Shown: piece by piece, positions 24,510 to 31,311 of the stretch
How the letters are laid out: each line of letters begins with the position of its first letter
How positions within the stretch are numbered: position 1 is the stretch's first letter
NCBI GenBank assembly: GCA_003165335.1
Contig: PLTD01000168.1
Span: 56,484 to 89,131, forward strand
From: Rhodospirillales bacterium
GTDB taxonomy: Bacteria; Pseudomonadota; Alphaproteobacteria; BOG-932; Roseiterribacteraceae
DNA: 32,648 nt
Reading direction: 5' to 3'
Notes under the pieces: generated by a model
Databases searched by the model: none
What the model saw: only the letters and a program-made list of their open reading frames with translations
Told to the model about the DNA's origin: nothing
Translations under genes and position numbers: made by a program

Positions 24510-25355
24510 ATGAGCGACAATCGGCCTTTGGCAGGTATGACTGCGCTGGTCACCGGAGCCAGCGGTGGCATCGGTTCGGCGTCGGCAGAACTGCTGCTGC
24601 GCGACGGGGCGACGGTGGTGATACTGGCGCGCCGCCCGGACGTGCTGGAGGAAACCCGCGCCGAGTTGATCGCCGCCGTGCCTGACGGCCGTGTAGAGCT
24701 GTTCGTTGGCGACGGTATGGCCGAGGACGACGTCAAGGCCGCGCTGGCCAAGGCGCATGCCATCGCCAACCGCCTCGACATTGTCGTCGCCACGGTGGGC
24801 GGCGGCAATGGCTTCAAGCCGATGATGATGCTGGACGCGCAAACCTTCCGCGACCAGTTCGACCGCAATGTCGTCAGCGCCTTCCTCGCGATCCGCCATG
24901 GGGCGCAGCTGATGCAGCCGGGCGGTTCAATCGTATGCATCTCGTCTACCGCCGCGAAATTGCCGTTCGGCGGCCTCGCCGCTTACCATACCGCCAAGGG
25001 AGCATTGGAAAACTTGGTGCGTGCGGCGGCCGAAGAACTGGGCTCAGCCGGCATACGGGTCAATGCGGTGCGGCCGGGGCTGACGCGCAGCAAGCGGGTC
25101 AGTTACCTGTTTACCGACAACTCGATCTTCGACAAGTTTCTCGATGAATTCCCGATCCGGCGCGCCGGTATGCCGATCGATATCGGCCAGGCTGTACGCT
25201 ATCTGGCCGGGCCCGAATCGTCCTGGGTGACTGGTCAAAGCTTCGCGGTCGACGGCGGGCAGGAACTCCGTAAGAATCCCGACCTTTCGGACATGATCGA
25301 AGAAACAGTGGGGGCCGAAGCGATGGCCGCGGTTAAGCGCGGCAAGATTCCTTGA
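24510..25355 (+). CDS. SDR-family oxidoreductase, paralogue 2
   Basis: A 281-residue short-chain dehydrogenase closely matching the first SDR of the cluster over its full length: TGASGGIG (15-22), Arg41-Arg42, ATVGGGNGF in place of NNAG, SSTAAKLPF, Tyr159 and Lys163 (YHTAK), VRAAAEELGSAG-RVNAVRPGLTRS, YLAGPESSWVTGQSFAVDGG and the same RKNPDLSDMI tail. It must have arisen by tandem duplication. Its stop is 7 bases before the left attachment site of the integrated element, so the element marks the present end of this cluster. Confidence 0.9.
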   Translation: MSDNRPLAGMTALVTGASGGIGSASAELLLRDGATVVILARRPDVLEETRAELIAAVPDGRVELFVGDGMAEDDVKAALAKAHAIANRLDIVVATVGGGNGFKPMMMLDAQTFRDQFDRNVVSAFLAIRHGAQLMQPGGSIVCISSTAAKLPFGGLAAYHTAKGALENLVRAAAEELGSAGIRVNAVRPGLTRSKRVSYLFTDNSIFDKFLDEFPIRRAGMPIDIGQAVRYLAGPESSWVTGQSFAVDGGQELRKNPDLSDMIEETVGAEAMAAVKRGKIP

Positions 25356-25362
25356 GAAGCGC

Positions 25363-25382
25363 TGGTTGGGGGACGTGGACTC
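25363..25382. other. attL-like core (duplicated tRNA-Gln 3' end)
   Basis: The first 17 bases equal 31078-31094 exactly, and 19 of 20 match if extended to 25382. After that point the sequence no longer resembles the tRNA, so it is a site duplication and not a second gene. Confidence 0.8.
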
Positions 25383-25443
25383 CCAGCCAAACGATGCCCG
25401 CAAACGGCGGAAATCCTGGGTTTCGGCGTCCAGGGAGATCGAT

Positions 25444-25479
25444 TTGTGTCACACGAGTGTATCACCCGCAAGGGTGATC
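25444..25479. repeat. left copy of terminal 23-24 bp repeat with hairpin
   Basis: TTGTGTCACACG followed by AG and TGTATCACCC (25444-25467) matches the sequence at 30985-31007 except for one short indel. It continues into GCAAGGGTGAT, making an ATCACCC/GGGTGAT hairpin. It lies 65 bases inside the left attachment core and may be an integrase arm-type binding site. Confidence 0.6.
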
Positions 25480-25501
25480 TGACTTCCGAAACGCAAAACC
25501 A

Positions 25502-25996
25502 TCAGGGCAGTTCTGATGAAGCTGCCGGATCGGACCCGCCGGTATAACAATCCGGTCCTGCCGGGGCTGTTCGCTTCCGGGGTGCAGAGCCGTGGGCAAC
25601 CTTTGCCCAATCGCCGGCGCGCCCTTTCCAGCCCACCGAAACGTTCAGTCCGTAAATGATACGACGTGCGTTTTCTGGATGACGTGCGCGGGTAATGACA
25701 CGAAGTTCGACCAATCTTCGAATCGATCGGTTTACGTTTGGCTGTTTAATCTCAAGTTGCTCGGCAATCGTTCCCTGGCTCACCTCGATAGCGTTGCCGT
25801 AGTCGAGGCGGAACATCAAAACCGCGAGCACCCGCCAGTCGGTCGCCGTCAGGCCGGAATTCGCGAGCAACGTGAGACCGTTGGCAAAAATGGTTAAGAA
25901 ATCCATGCCTTTGGGGTAACGCGCACCGCGCACCACTAAAAGCCCGGAGGCAACCTCCCCGGTAGTTGGATTCATCCAGTCTGTTTCACGAAGCAT
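25502..25996 (-). CDS. RepL-like winged-helix replication protein
   Basis: A 164-residue protein with a central winged helix-turn-helix (about 47-118): LTATDWRVLAVLMFRLDYGN, VSQGTIAEQLEIKQPNVNRS and IRRLVELRVI, then ARRIIYGLNVSVGWKG. The order LT-x-x-x-WRVL, EVSQ, K-x-NV-RSI and the closing N-x-x-x-GWKG correspond to RepL-type plasmid replication initiators. A role as a regulator of MarR-like type is the alternative. The C-terminal 40 residues are polar and probably disordered. It fits the plasmid-like mobilisation genes next to it. No strong ribosome site is seen; ATG 25975 is another possible start. Confidence 0.6.
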   Translation of the reverse strand: MLRETDWMNPTTGEVASGLLVVRGARYPKGMDFLTIFANGLTLLANSGLTATDWRVLAVLMFRLDYGNAIEVSQGTIAEQLEIKQPNVNRSIRRLVELRVITRARHPENARRIIYGLNVSVGWKGRAGDWAKVAHGSAPRKRTAPAGPDCYTGGSDPAASSELP

Positions 25997-26017
25997 ACGT
26001 CACACAATCGATATCAT

Positions 26018-26059
26018 GGTTGGGATGCTCAAATAGTCCCCAAGATATATGTCCCAACC
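26018..26059. repeat. inverted repeat upstream of the RepL-like gene
   Basis: GGTTGGGA (26018-26025) and TCCCAACC (26052-26059) are perfect 8-base arms with 26 bases between them in an AT-rich stretch, about 20-60 bases upstream of the RepL-like start. It could be the replication protein's own operator or part of an origin. The rest of the 150-base gap (to the relaxase end) holds no gene. Confidence 0.45.
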
Positions 26060-26145
26060 TGAACCCATTGATTTATATGTTTCTTTTTAACCTTCCTTTC
26101 ATTCTTCTCTGCGGCCCGAGACGCCAAGGGGTTAATTTACGCCCA

Positions 26146-26979
26146 TCATTCACGCACCCTCACCCGCCGTAACGGCTGTGACAGTTCGCTTTCATCGTCG
26201 GTCGCGGCAGACACCCGAACGAACTTGAGCACAGCCTCGGCGTCGGCCCGCCAGTGCAAGACCGGCGCGTTGAAGGTGGAACGCCGCCGATTCTCGTCAC
26301 CTCTCAGGGCCTCGATGCCCCGCCTCTCCAGGCGGCCCGCCGCCGGCCCGAGTTTCACCTGTGGCAAGACCTCCGGTGCGCCGTTCGCCCGCGCCTGGCG
26401 AGCGTGGCTTCTGTGATCGATCATGGGCAATCCGCGACGACGGAGAGCCTCGGAGCAAAGTTCCGCCCATTTCTCGCGCCACGCTTCAATGTGCCCGCGC
26501 CCATATTGCCGCAGGTCGAGTTCGCGCGTCTTCTCACCGAAAGTGCCGGCGACATCTACGCGCCTGACTGTCAGCATCAGATGCGCGTGATGCGCCCGCG
26601 CGTCGCTGCCCTTGGGCGGCTCGTGCAAGGCCCAATCACCCGCGACGCTGTGCCGGCAACACAGCCACGCGCTGAAATCCTGCGTGATGCGTTGCCGTTC
26701 GGCCGGGGAAAGCTCATGTGGAAGGGCAACGACTAGTTCGCGAGCGACGACCGCGTTCCGCTTCCGCTCTGCCGCTTCCGCCGTGTTCCAGAGCGATGAT
26801 CGCGCCCCACTCCGGCCAACAATGCCTGTCTCGATGACACCTAGCCGCCGCCGAAAATCGAATGTCTCGCCCGTTCGCTCGTCGCGGATACGCTCCCCGC
26901 GCCGGTATGCGGCGGCAGCGGTCGCGCTTCTGCCTGTGGCACGGCTGATGGTTTGGACTGCGAGAAAGAAAATCGCCAT
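26146..26979 (-). CDS. MobA/MobL-family relaxase (MOBQ), compact form
   Basis: A 277-residue conjugative relaxase. It opens with MAIFFLAVQTISRATGRSAT and AAAAYRRGERI, where Tyr25 is the likely nicking residue of the family, followed by LWNTAEAAERKRNAVVAREL and the HUH metal site HHAHLML (130-136). It nicks one DNA strand at oriT and stays covalently attached to the 5' end during transfer. It is shorter than many MobA/MobL proteins, because there is no helicase or primase extension. oriT lies directly upstream on the opposite side, and the small mobilisation protein is divergent from it across that gap. Confidence 0.85.
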   Translation of the reverse strand: MAIFFLAVQTISRATGRSATAAAAYRRGERIRDERTGETFDFRRRLGVIETGIVGRSGARSSLWNTAEAAERKRNAVVARELVVALPHELSPAERQRITQDFSAWLCCRHSVAGDWALHEPPKGSDARAHHAHLMLTVRRVDVAGTFGEKTRELDLRQYGRGHIEAWREKWAELCSEALRRRGLPMIDHRSHARQARANGAPEVLPQVKLGPAAGRLERRGIEALRGDENRRRSTFNAPVLHWRADAEAVLKFVRVSAATDDESELSQPLRRVRVRE

Positions 26980-26999
26980 TTCGACGGCCCGCCCGATTC

Positions 27000-27030
27000 A
27001 GCGAACACAGTTCGCTTAGTCGCGCCCTTG
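27000..27030 (+). other. oriT (MOBQ-type nic region)
   Basis: A 7-base inverted repeat AGCGAAC-aca-GTTCGCT (27000-27016) is followed at once by TTAGTCGCGCCCTTG. The last part matches the MOBQ nic consensus (RSF1010/R1162 TAAGTGCGCCCT; Ti-plasmid type GCGCCCTTG). It lies between the divergent relaxase and TraD-like genes, the usual oriT place. A second 7-base inverted repeat GGGCGCT/AGCGCCC is at 27052-27085. The predicted nick falls near 27028/27029. Confidence 0.72.
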
Positions 27031-27118
27031 TTTGTTCTTTCGATCAACATCGGGCGCTAATCGTCCCAGGCAATCCCGAGCGCCCTATGTTCTTGGCAAT
27101 ATGTGAGAGGGAATCGCG

Positions 27119-27379
27119 ATGAAAAGCTGGGAAGATGCAACCACGCGAATTATCGAGCTTGAACGCCGCCGCGACCAACTCGAAGCGCGGCTTGCTCGGA
27201 CAAAAGCCGTCGCAGCGATCAACGATAAGAAGCGAGAAAATCGCCGCCGGTTTCTGGCTGGCAGCGTCTTGCTCTCACTGCTTGATGGAAATGATGAAAC
27301 CTGGAGCATTGTTGCCGGTGTCCTACTCGACCGAACACTCAAACGGCCAAGCGAGCGAGGCCTTTTCGGCCTCGATTAG
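27119..27379 (+). CDS. small TraD/MobC-like mobilisation protein
   Basis: An 86-residue basic protein. The first 45 residues form a charged coiled coil (IIELERRRDQLEARLARTKA), followed by DKKRENRRRFLAGSVLLSLL and the C-terminal segment RPSERGLFGLD. This layout and the final R-x-LFGL are typical of the small TraD/MobC-like accessory proteins that accompany MobA/MobL relaxases on alphaproteobacterial plasmids and that help it at oriT. GAGAGGGA precedes the ATG. It diverges from the relaxase across oriT and ends overlapping the 3' end of the next gene on the minus strand. Confidence 0.72.
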   Translation: MKSWEDATTRIIELERRRDQLEARLARTKAVAAINDKKRENRRRFLAGSVLLSLLDGNDETWSIVAGVLLDRTLKRPSERGLFGLD

Positions 27380-27768
27380 AGCTCGGGTTGGCGCTCATTC
27401 GTAAGCCGCTCGCGCCCGCGTTCGCGCTGGGGCCCTGGTGGTTTTGGCATGCGGTAGGGGTTCCAGTCCCACAACGCGAGGCGCGTAATCACACCGCGCC
27501 GCTCCCGGTGCCAGTCTGCTATGTGCTCCTGCTCGCTGACGGGGCAATAATCCATCGGGCCGATGCGGAATGCGGCTTCTGTTCCGAACTCGTCATCGTC
27601 GAGCCAACCGATGAAATCAGCGAGCGCGCGGCGGTAGCCGGGGGCTAGGCCATCGACAAACCCCTTGGCGGTCTTGATAACCGCAGAACTTGGCTCTTCA
27701 AGCAGCAACGCGGCTGCAATCGCGCGGCGGCGTTCAAGTTCGTCCTTAAAGTTTCTTCGACGGGCCAT
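27376..27768 (-). CDS. hypothetical protein of the mobilisable element
   Basis: A 130-residue polar protein I do not recognise. It begins with a basic RRRNFKDELERRR helix, has AIAAALLLEEPSSAVIKTAK and GLAPGYRRALADFIGWLDDDEF, and ends in a Pro/Arg-rich tail. No membrane segment or signal is seen. ATG 27768 has GAGGAGGA upstream and is preferred to 27801. Its 3' end overlaps the TraD-like gene by four bases. Position suggests a plasmid maintenance or transfer accessory. Confidence 0.55.
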   Translation of the reverse strand: MARRRNFKDELERRRAIAAALLLEEPSSAVIKTAKGFVDGLAPGYRRALADFIGWLDDDEFGTEAAFRIGPMDYCPVSEQEHIADWHRERRGVITRLALWDWNPYRMPKPPGPQRERGRERLTNERQPEL

Positions 27769-27827
27769 GGCGTCCTCCTCTGTCGCTGATGATCGCGACA
27801 TAGGACCTGGTGCCCAGTTATCAAGTT

Positions 27828-27853
27828 ATCCAACCGGGTTCATACGGTTGGAT
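27828..27853. promoter_or_regulatory. 9-bp inverted repeat between glycosyltransferase and hypothetical gene
   Basis: ATCCAACCG-n8-CGGTTGGAT is a perfect 9-base stem. It lies 60 bases after the glycosyltransferase stop and 60 bases before the hypothetical protein start, both leftward. No T-run follows on either strand, so it may be an operator instead of a Rho-independent terminator. Confidence 0.45.
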
Positions 27854-27912
27854 TTGGATTGGATGTTCGCTAGTCTGTCTTGCTTGATGACCATCTCACT
27901 GAGGCGGGCGGG

Positions 27913-29625
27913 TCACGATGCTAATTTAAGAGTATCGCAGAAGCCGTTGTGAGATTGAACGATCATCACTCTCGGACTTGCTGGTGGCCCCCAACTTGGC
28001 GTCGCTACGTCGTTTCCGATCAAAATCGTGGCTGGGAGTTGTCTCAGTGCGTGCAGTAATACGTTGAAACGCTGAATCTCTGCGTTCCGATCAGGCGTAC
28101 CACCCAGAAAGTCCGTGTTGCGAATCTCGCTGGGTAGGATGAACGTTCGGCCACCCAGCGAAGACGCGGCACAGATATCGTGCGCGATCTCGTCCATCCC
28201 CACTTCGACTCTGGGATAATTCAGCCTGTTGATATCGAGGGCATGAATGTGCAAGTCGCCCGAGATTTCGATTTGCCCAATATTCTTGAGCGAGTTGGCA
28301 CGGAGGATCGCCTGGGTTCGTGTGTCGCTCCTGGTGGCAACGTCCGTCGCATTGGCGGTCGAGTAATAAAGCATGGGCAATATCACGATAGCAGCGAGCA
28401 GCACAGCGACTAAGACAGACGCCTCGATTCGTAGTAGTCGCACTTGTAAGCCAGCAAAAAGCCGAGATATCTGAAAAATTCCATAGCCGATGTAGAGGCA
28501 AATAAACGGGTAGAGCTGCACGAAATTGCGATGATAATCCGGGGTCGTCGTAGACATATAAAGGACAAACAAAACCGGGAACGCGACCAGGATCAACAAG
28601 GCTTTGCGGGACCGCTGGGCGACAATCAGCCTGCCTAAGCCGACTACGCCCAGGAGGGCGCCCACAAGTCCTATATTGTCCTCAAATTGCCGCAGAATCA
28701 GTCCAAGATGCCGCATACCGGGTTTTGCCCGCGCCGGCCCCGTCGCGTGATAGGACGAGACCGATTGGGCCAGATCTGTGATAAATCTTTTGAAATCAAG
28801 TACGGCGAATGGCATTACAGTCAAGAAGGTTATAGCTGGAACCGCTATCAAAAAAGCCCAGTGCCACCAATACACCGATCCTTGTTTGTCACTAAGACGA
28901 AGCATAAGCGCCACAAGTGGCGATATTAGAATCAGCCCTGAATTGTACTTTGTTGCGGCGGCCAATCCGACGCAAAGCAAACTAGTTAAGAACGCGGTTA
29001 GCCCACCTGTTTCGGCGAAGGTCAGCGCCGCCAGCGTTGCAGCGCCAACCATGAAGGCGACGGGAACGTCAGTGGTGGTCAGCCCAGAATGGATGATATG
29101 TATCGGCAGAATGGCTAACAACATGGGAGGTAGAAAAGCCATAGCACCTTCGATGAATCTCCGCGACATGGCATAAGTCGTGGCGATCGTGAGCGTCCCG
29201 AATATGGCTGTAACGTACCGGTCCCAAAGATAAAAGCTTGGATGAGATATCGTCCAACTCCAGACGGGCGTTCCATCCATTGGTGCGACGATACTGTTGA
29301 TCATATTAATTTGATCATAGGTCATCATAGATTCGGATTGACCGCTAGAAAGGCCAGCGAGCCGCAGATAATTTGCGGCGCTAACGATCGTATCGAGGTA
29401 GATCATAAGCGAGCCATAGGCAAAAAAATGCGGATTTAAATCGCCCGTCTTCATAATGTTCAGTGCATGAGCGGCAACTTGCGGATCGTCAAAATTATAG
29501 ACATAGGGTAGCCCCAGTCGGCTCTGCACGGCGCGTAATAAGAAGCCAACGGCCAGAATCAGGAAAATGACCACTGTTCGCCGTTTGGCCACGCCAAACA
29601 TGGATTTCCTCGTTTCCCGGATCAT
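27913..29625 (-). CDS. GT39/ArnT-like membrane glycosyltransferase (GT-C fold), cargo gene
   Basis: A 570-residue inner-membrane protein with about ten or more membrane helices. It has the GT-C layout: a first helix, then the first periplasmic loop with an acidic pair (YNFDDPQ, Asp46-Asp47) and the segment MKTGDLNPHFFAYGSLMIYL, characteristic of GT39-type polyprenyl-phosphate-sugar transferases. A soluble C-terminal domain follows from about residue 430 (IGQIEISGDLHI...). It would transfer a sugar from a lipid carrier to lipid A, polymer or protein in the periplasm; the acceptor is unknown. AAGGA precedes ATG 29625. The gene looks lower in GC than its chromosome neighbours and lies inside the integrated element, which fits acquisition by transfer. 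Confidence 0.82.
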   Translation of the reverse strand: MIRETRKSMFGVAKRRTVVIFLILAVGFLLRAVQSRLGLPYVYNFDDPQVAAHALNIMKTGDLNPHFFAYGSLMIYLDTIVSAANYLRLAGLSSGQSESMMTYDQINMINSIVAPMDGTPVWSWTISHPSFYLWDRYVTAIFGTLTIATTYAMSRRFIEGAMAFLPPMLLAILPIHIIHSGLTTTDVPVAFMVGAATLAALTFAETGGLTAFLTSLLCVGLAAATKYNSGLILISPLVALMLRLSDKQGSVYWWHWAFLIAVPAITFLTVMPFAVLDFKRFITDLAQSVSSYHATGPARAKPGMRHLGLILRQFEDNIGLVGALLGVVGLGRLIVAQRSRKALLILVAFPVLFVLYMSTTTPDYHRNFVQLYPFICLYIGYGIFQISRLFAGLQVRLLRIEASVLVAVLLAAIVILPMLYYSTANATDVATRSDTRTQAILRANSLKNIGQIEISGDLHIHALDINRLNYPRVEVGMDEIAHDICAASSLGGRTFILPSEIRNTDFLGGTPDRNAEIQRFNVLLHALRQLPATILIGNDVATPSWGPPASPRVMIVQSHNGFCDTLKLAS

Positions 29626-29639
29626 TAAATTCTATCCTT

Positions 29640-29830
29640 AAGGCGTTTTTACCAGATTCAATCTCGGCTGGGTCGGCACACAGTCTTTATACCATCAGTG
29701 TCGGAACGGTCGCGATGAAGACGTTCAGCTACCGCGATAGAGCGCGGCATTCGCTACTGCATTGTAACTGATGGGTTATCGACTCATCGGTGAGGGCGCA
29801 ACTCCGAAAACCGCGCCACAAGGCCGTGCA
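29640..29830. other. gene-free stretch between glycosyltransferase and intron fragment
   Basis: About 190 bases with no open frame I can support and no clear intron signature. It probably contains the rearrangement point where the intron's 3' part and the integrase's 3' part were lost, and the promoter of the glycosyltransferase. Confidence 0.4.
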
Positions 29831-30311
29831 GCAAGGACACACGTTACTTCAAGTCACTCGACGTCGGCCCTTTCCGACACGGACCGGTGCGGCCAAAAGC
29901 CGCCCGGCCGGGCATGAGATCTCCCAGGTTCCGACGCGTTCCTTCCGTGCGTGATGTGGCCTTAGACCCCGGCAGGGCGACAGAACCTCGCATAGCGGTC
30001 CCACACATGTTGCCTTCGACAAGTCTGACTGCCTCGGCCCCTGCGATTTCACGAATATCGTGGCTCAATCCCACACCCACACGATTGCTGTGTACGCTTC
30101 GCCGTGGTCGTCGCCTTCCACGCCGCAACACTCGCTACTGGGCGGGCGCTACCCCTTACCCAGGCCGGACTTGCACCGGCTAGAACTCGCCAGCTTTCCT
30201 GGCGCACCAGACATTTCGTCTCCTCCATGCCTGCTCCGGTTGCTTCCGGCTGGAGCGGTTGCCGGGTGGGATTTGCACCCACAGGAAAAGCGCCGCCTTC
30301 TCACGGCGCAC
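29830..30311 (-). mobile_element. group II intron, 5' fragment (ribozyme part only)
   Basis: On the minus strand the integrase reading ends at a GTGCG (30311), the conserved 5' end of group II introns, then GTGGGTGCAAATCCCAC and ACCCGGCAACCGC. Further on are CCGGTGCAAGTCCGG (near 30180-30165), GGGTAGCGCCCGCCCAGTAG and, at about 29920, GGAACCTGGGAGATCT, typical of domain I of bacterial introns. A second GTGCGCC at 30207, also followed by GGTGCAAGTCC, could be the start of a second intron. No maturase and no domain V hairpin are visible, so the copy is truncated at its 3' side and cannot splice. The end at 29830 is approximate. Confidence 0.7.
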
Positions 30312-30962
30312 ACCCAAGTAGGTCGTTTGAACCGGTGTGGGTCTGGCGGTGAAAGCGCCGCCCGTGGCTGGCGCGCCGAACGCCTGCCAAACGGTAGGAA
30401 GCGGCATCGAGCCTTGTGCATCCTCCTCGTATTCTCCCAGGCATCGCATCGCGTCGCGAATGTAGCCATTCGATAGACCGCGCAGCATCGCCCGACCAAA
30501 CTCACGCCAGGCTGTGCTCTCGGGATCGATGGAGATTTCCCGCTGATGGAGAACTTCGTGCATCAACGCTTCGACCGATTCGAAGTCGTTCGACATCAAC
30601 CCGTCTTTGCAGGAAGCGGCATAGCCGACACTGTTCTGCGCCAAGACGGCTGACCGTTCTGGCGACAGGTCATATTCCGCGCGGCGAAGCTCAAACTGTT
30701 CAAGCTCCATCGCCACCGCGTCTGAAACGAGGATGGCGAGTTCGTTGGGATCGAGTCGGGTTCCAGACATCATGATCGAGTGGAAGAGCACATCCGCGAA
30801 AACGTCAAGGCGACGGACAAGCTTTCGGGCAATTTCCCGTTTATCGGTTTTGAGCCCGTAAACGAGTTGTGGTCGGCCAAATGCGATTCTCAGTGCGAGC
30901 GGAACCCTCCGTCGCCAGTAATAATGACTTCCGCGACGTAGCAGATGCTGCAAGCGAGACAT
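30312..30962 (-). pseudogene. tyrosine recombinase/integrase, N-terminal fragment
   Basis: 217 codons of a phage-type integrase. The N-terminus MSRLQHLLRRGSHYYWRRRV with VPLALR and the FGRPQLVYGLKTDKREIARKL segment is the DUF6538-type domain found at the start of many proteobacterial integrases; a helical arm- and core-binding region follows to about residue 215. The catalytic domain (R..HxxR..Y) is absent: after codon 217 the sequence becomes group II intron, in frame only by chance to a stop at 30180. The gene starts 116 bases from tRNA-Gln and is read away from it, as expected for the integrase of an element inserted there. Confidence 0.78.
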
Positions 30963-30984
30963 AATCCGGCCAATCCGTTGGCCG

Positions 30985-31014
30985 TTGTGTCACACGCTGT
31001 ATCACCCAGGTGAG
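30985..31014. repeat. right copy of terminal 23-24 bp repeat
   Basis: TTGTGTCACACG then CTGTATCACCC (30985-31007), with a short TCACC-ca-GGTGA stem, matches 25444-25467. It sits between the integrase start and the tRNA, 71 bases from the right core and in the same orientation as the left copy. Confidence 0.6.
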
Positions 31015-31077
31015 GCACATCCGGCTGAGCGGACGCCGACTAGATCAGAATTTCAGACACTTACGAGCGCTCAGGAT

Positions 31078-31151
31078 TGGTTGGGGGACGTGGATTCGAA
31101 CCACGATAAACAGAGTCAGAGTCTGTTGTCCTACCGTTAGACGATCCCCCA
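31078..31151 (-). tRNA. tRNA-Gln (anticodon CTG), integration target
   Basis: The minus strand reads as a 74-base tRNA: acceptor TGGGGGA/TCCCCCA (U1-A72), D arm with AACGGTAGG, anticodon stem CAGA/TCTG around loop CTCTGAC giving anticodon CTG, T arm CGTGG-TTCGAAT-CCACG, discriminator A and encoded CCA. It reads CAG codons. The gene is complete because the inserted element supplies its 3' end again. Confidence 0.93.
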
Positions 31152-31311
31152 ATAGACAACCCGGCTTTTGGAAAGCCGAAGGACGCGCCTGTTAGCATGC
31201 CGGAAACGATTTGGGTAGCGTCCGCGACAAAATTAAGCCGTTTGCACCGATCATTTCGCCAACAACCGCCTGTGGCCTTGGTCTTGGCTAATGCACAGGG
31301 CATGATGGAGC

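Larger units (their letters stand above)
25363..31094. mobile_element. integrated mobilisable element at tRNA-Gln(CTG), immobilised
   Basis: The element is bounded by a 17-base direct repeat (TGGTTGGGGGACGTGGA): at the right it is the 3' end of the intact tRNA-Gln gene including CCA, at the left it is a loose copy next to the SDR stop. Contents from left to right are a RepL-like replication protein, MobA/MobL relaxase, oriT, TraD/MobC-like protein, a hypothetical protein, a GT39-type glycosyltransferase, a group II intron fragment and an integrase fragment starting 116 bases from the tRNA. This is the arrangement of a plasmid-derived integrative mobilisable element. Loss of the integrase catalytic part means excision would need help in trans. 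Confidence 0.82.

Noticed and set aside
25363-25382. Possible third tRNA gene
   Set aside because: Only the 3' 20 bases resemble tRNA-Gln; there is no D arm, anticodon arm or 5' acceptor half, so it is an attachment-site duplicate.
30060-30476. Plus-strand frames of 80-140 codons across the intron and integrase
   Set aside because: They are antisense to the integrase fragment and the structured intron RNA and carry no motif.
21196-31151. Idea that the whole LLM/SDR cluster is an island between two tRNA-Gln genes
   Set aside because: The two tRNAs have different anticodons and share only general tRNA features; no direct repeat or second integrase marks a boundary at 21196. Only the part from 25363 is supported as an element.
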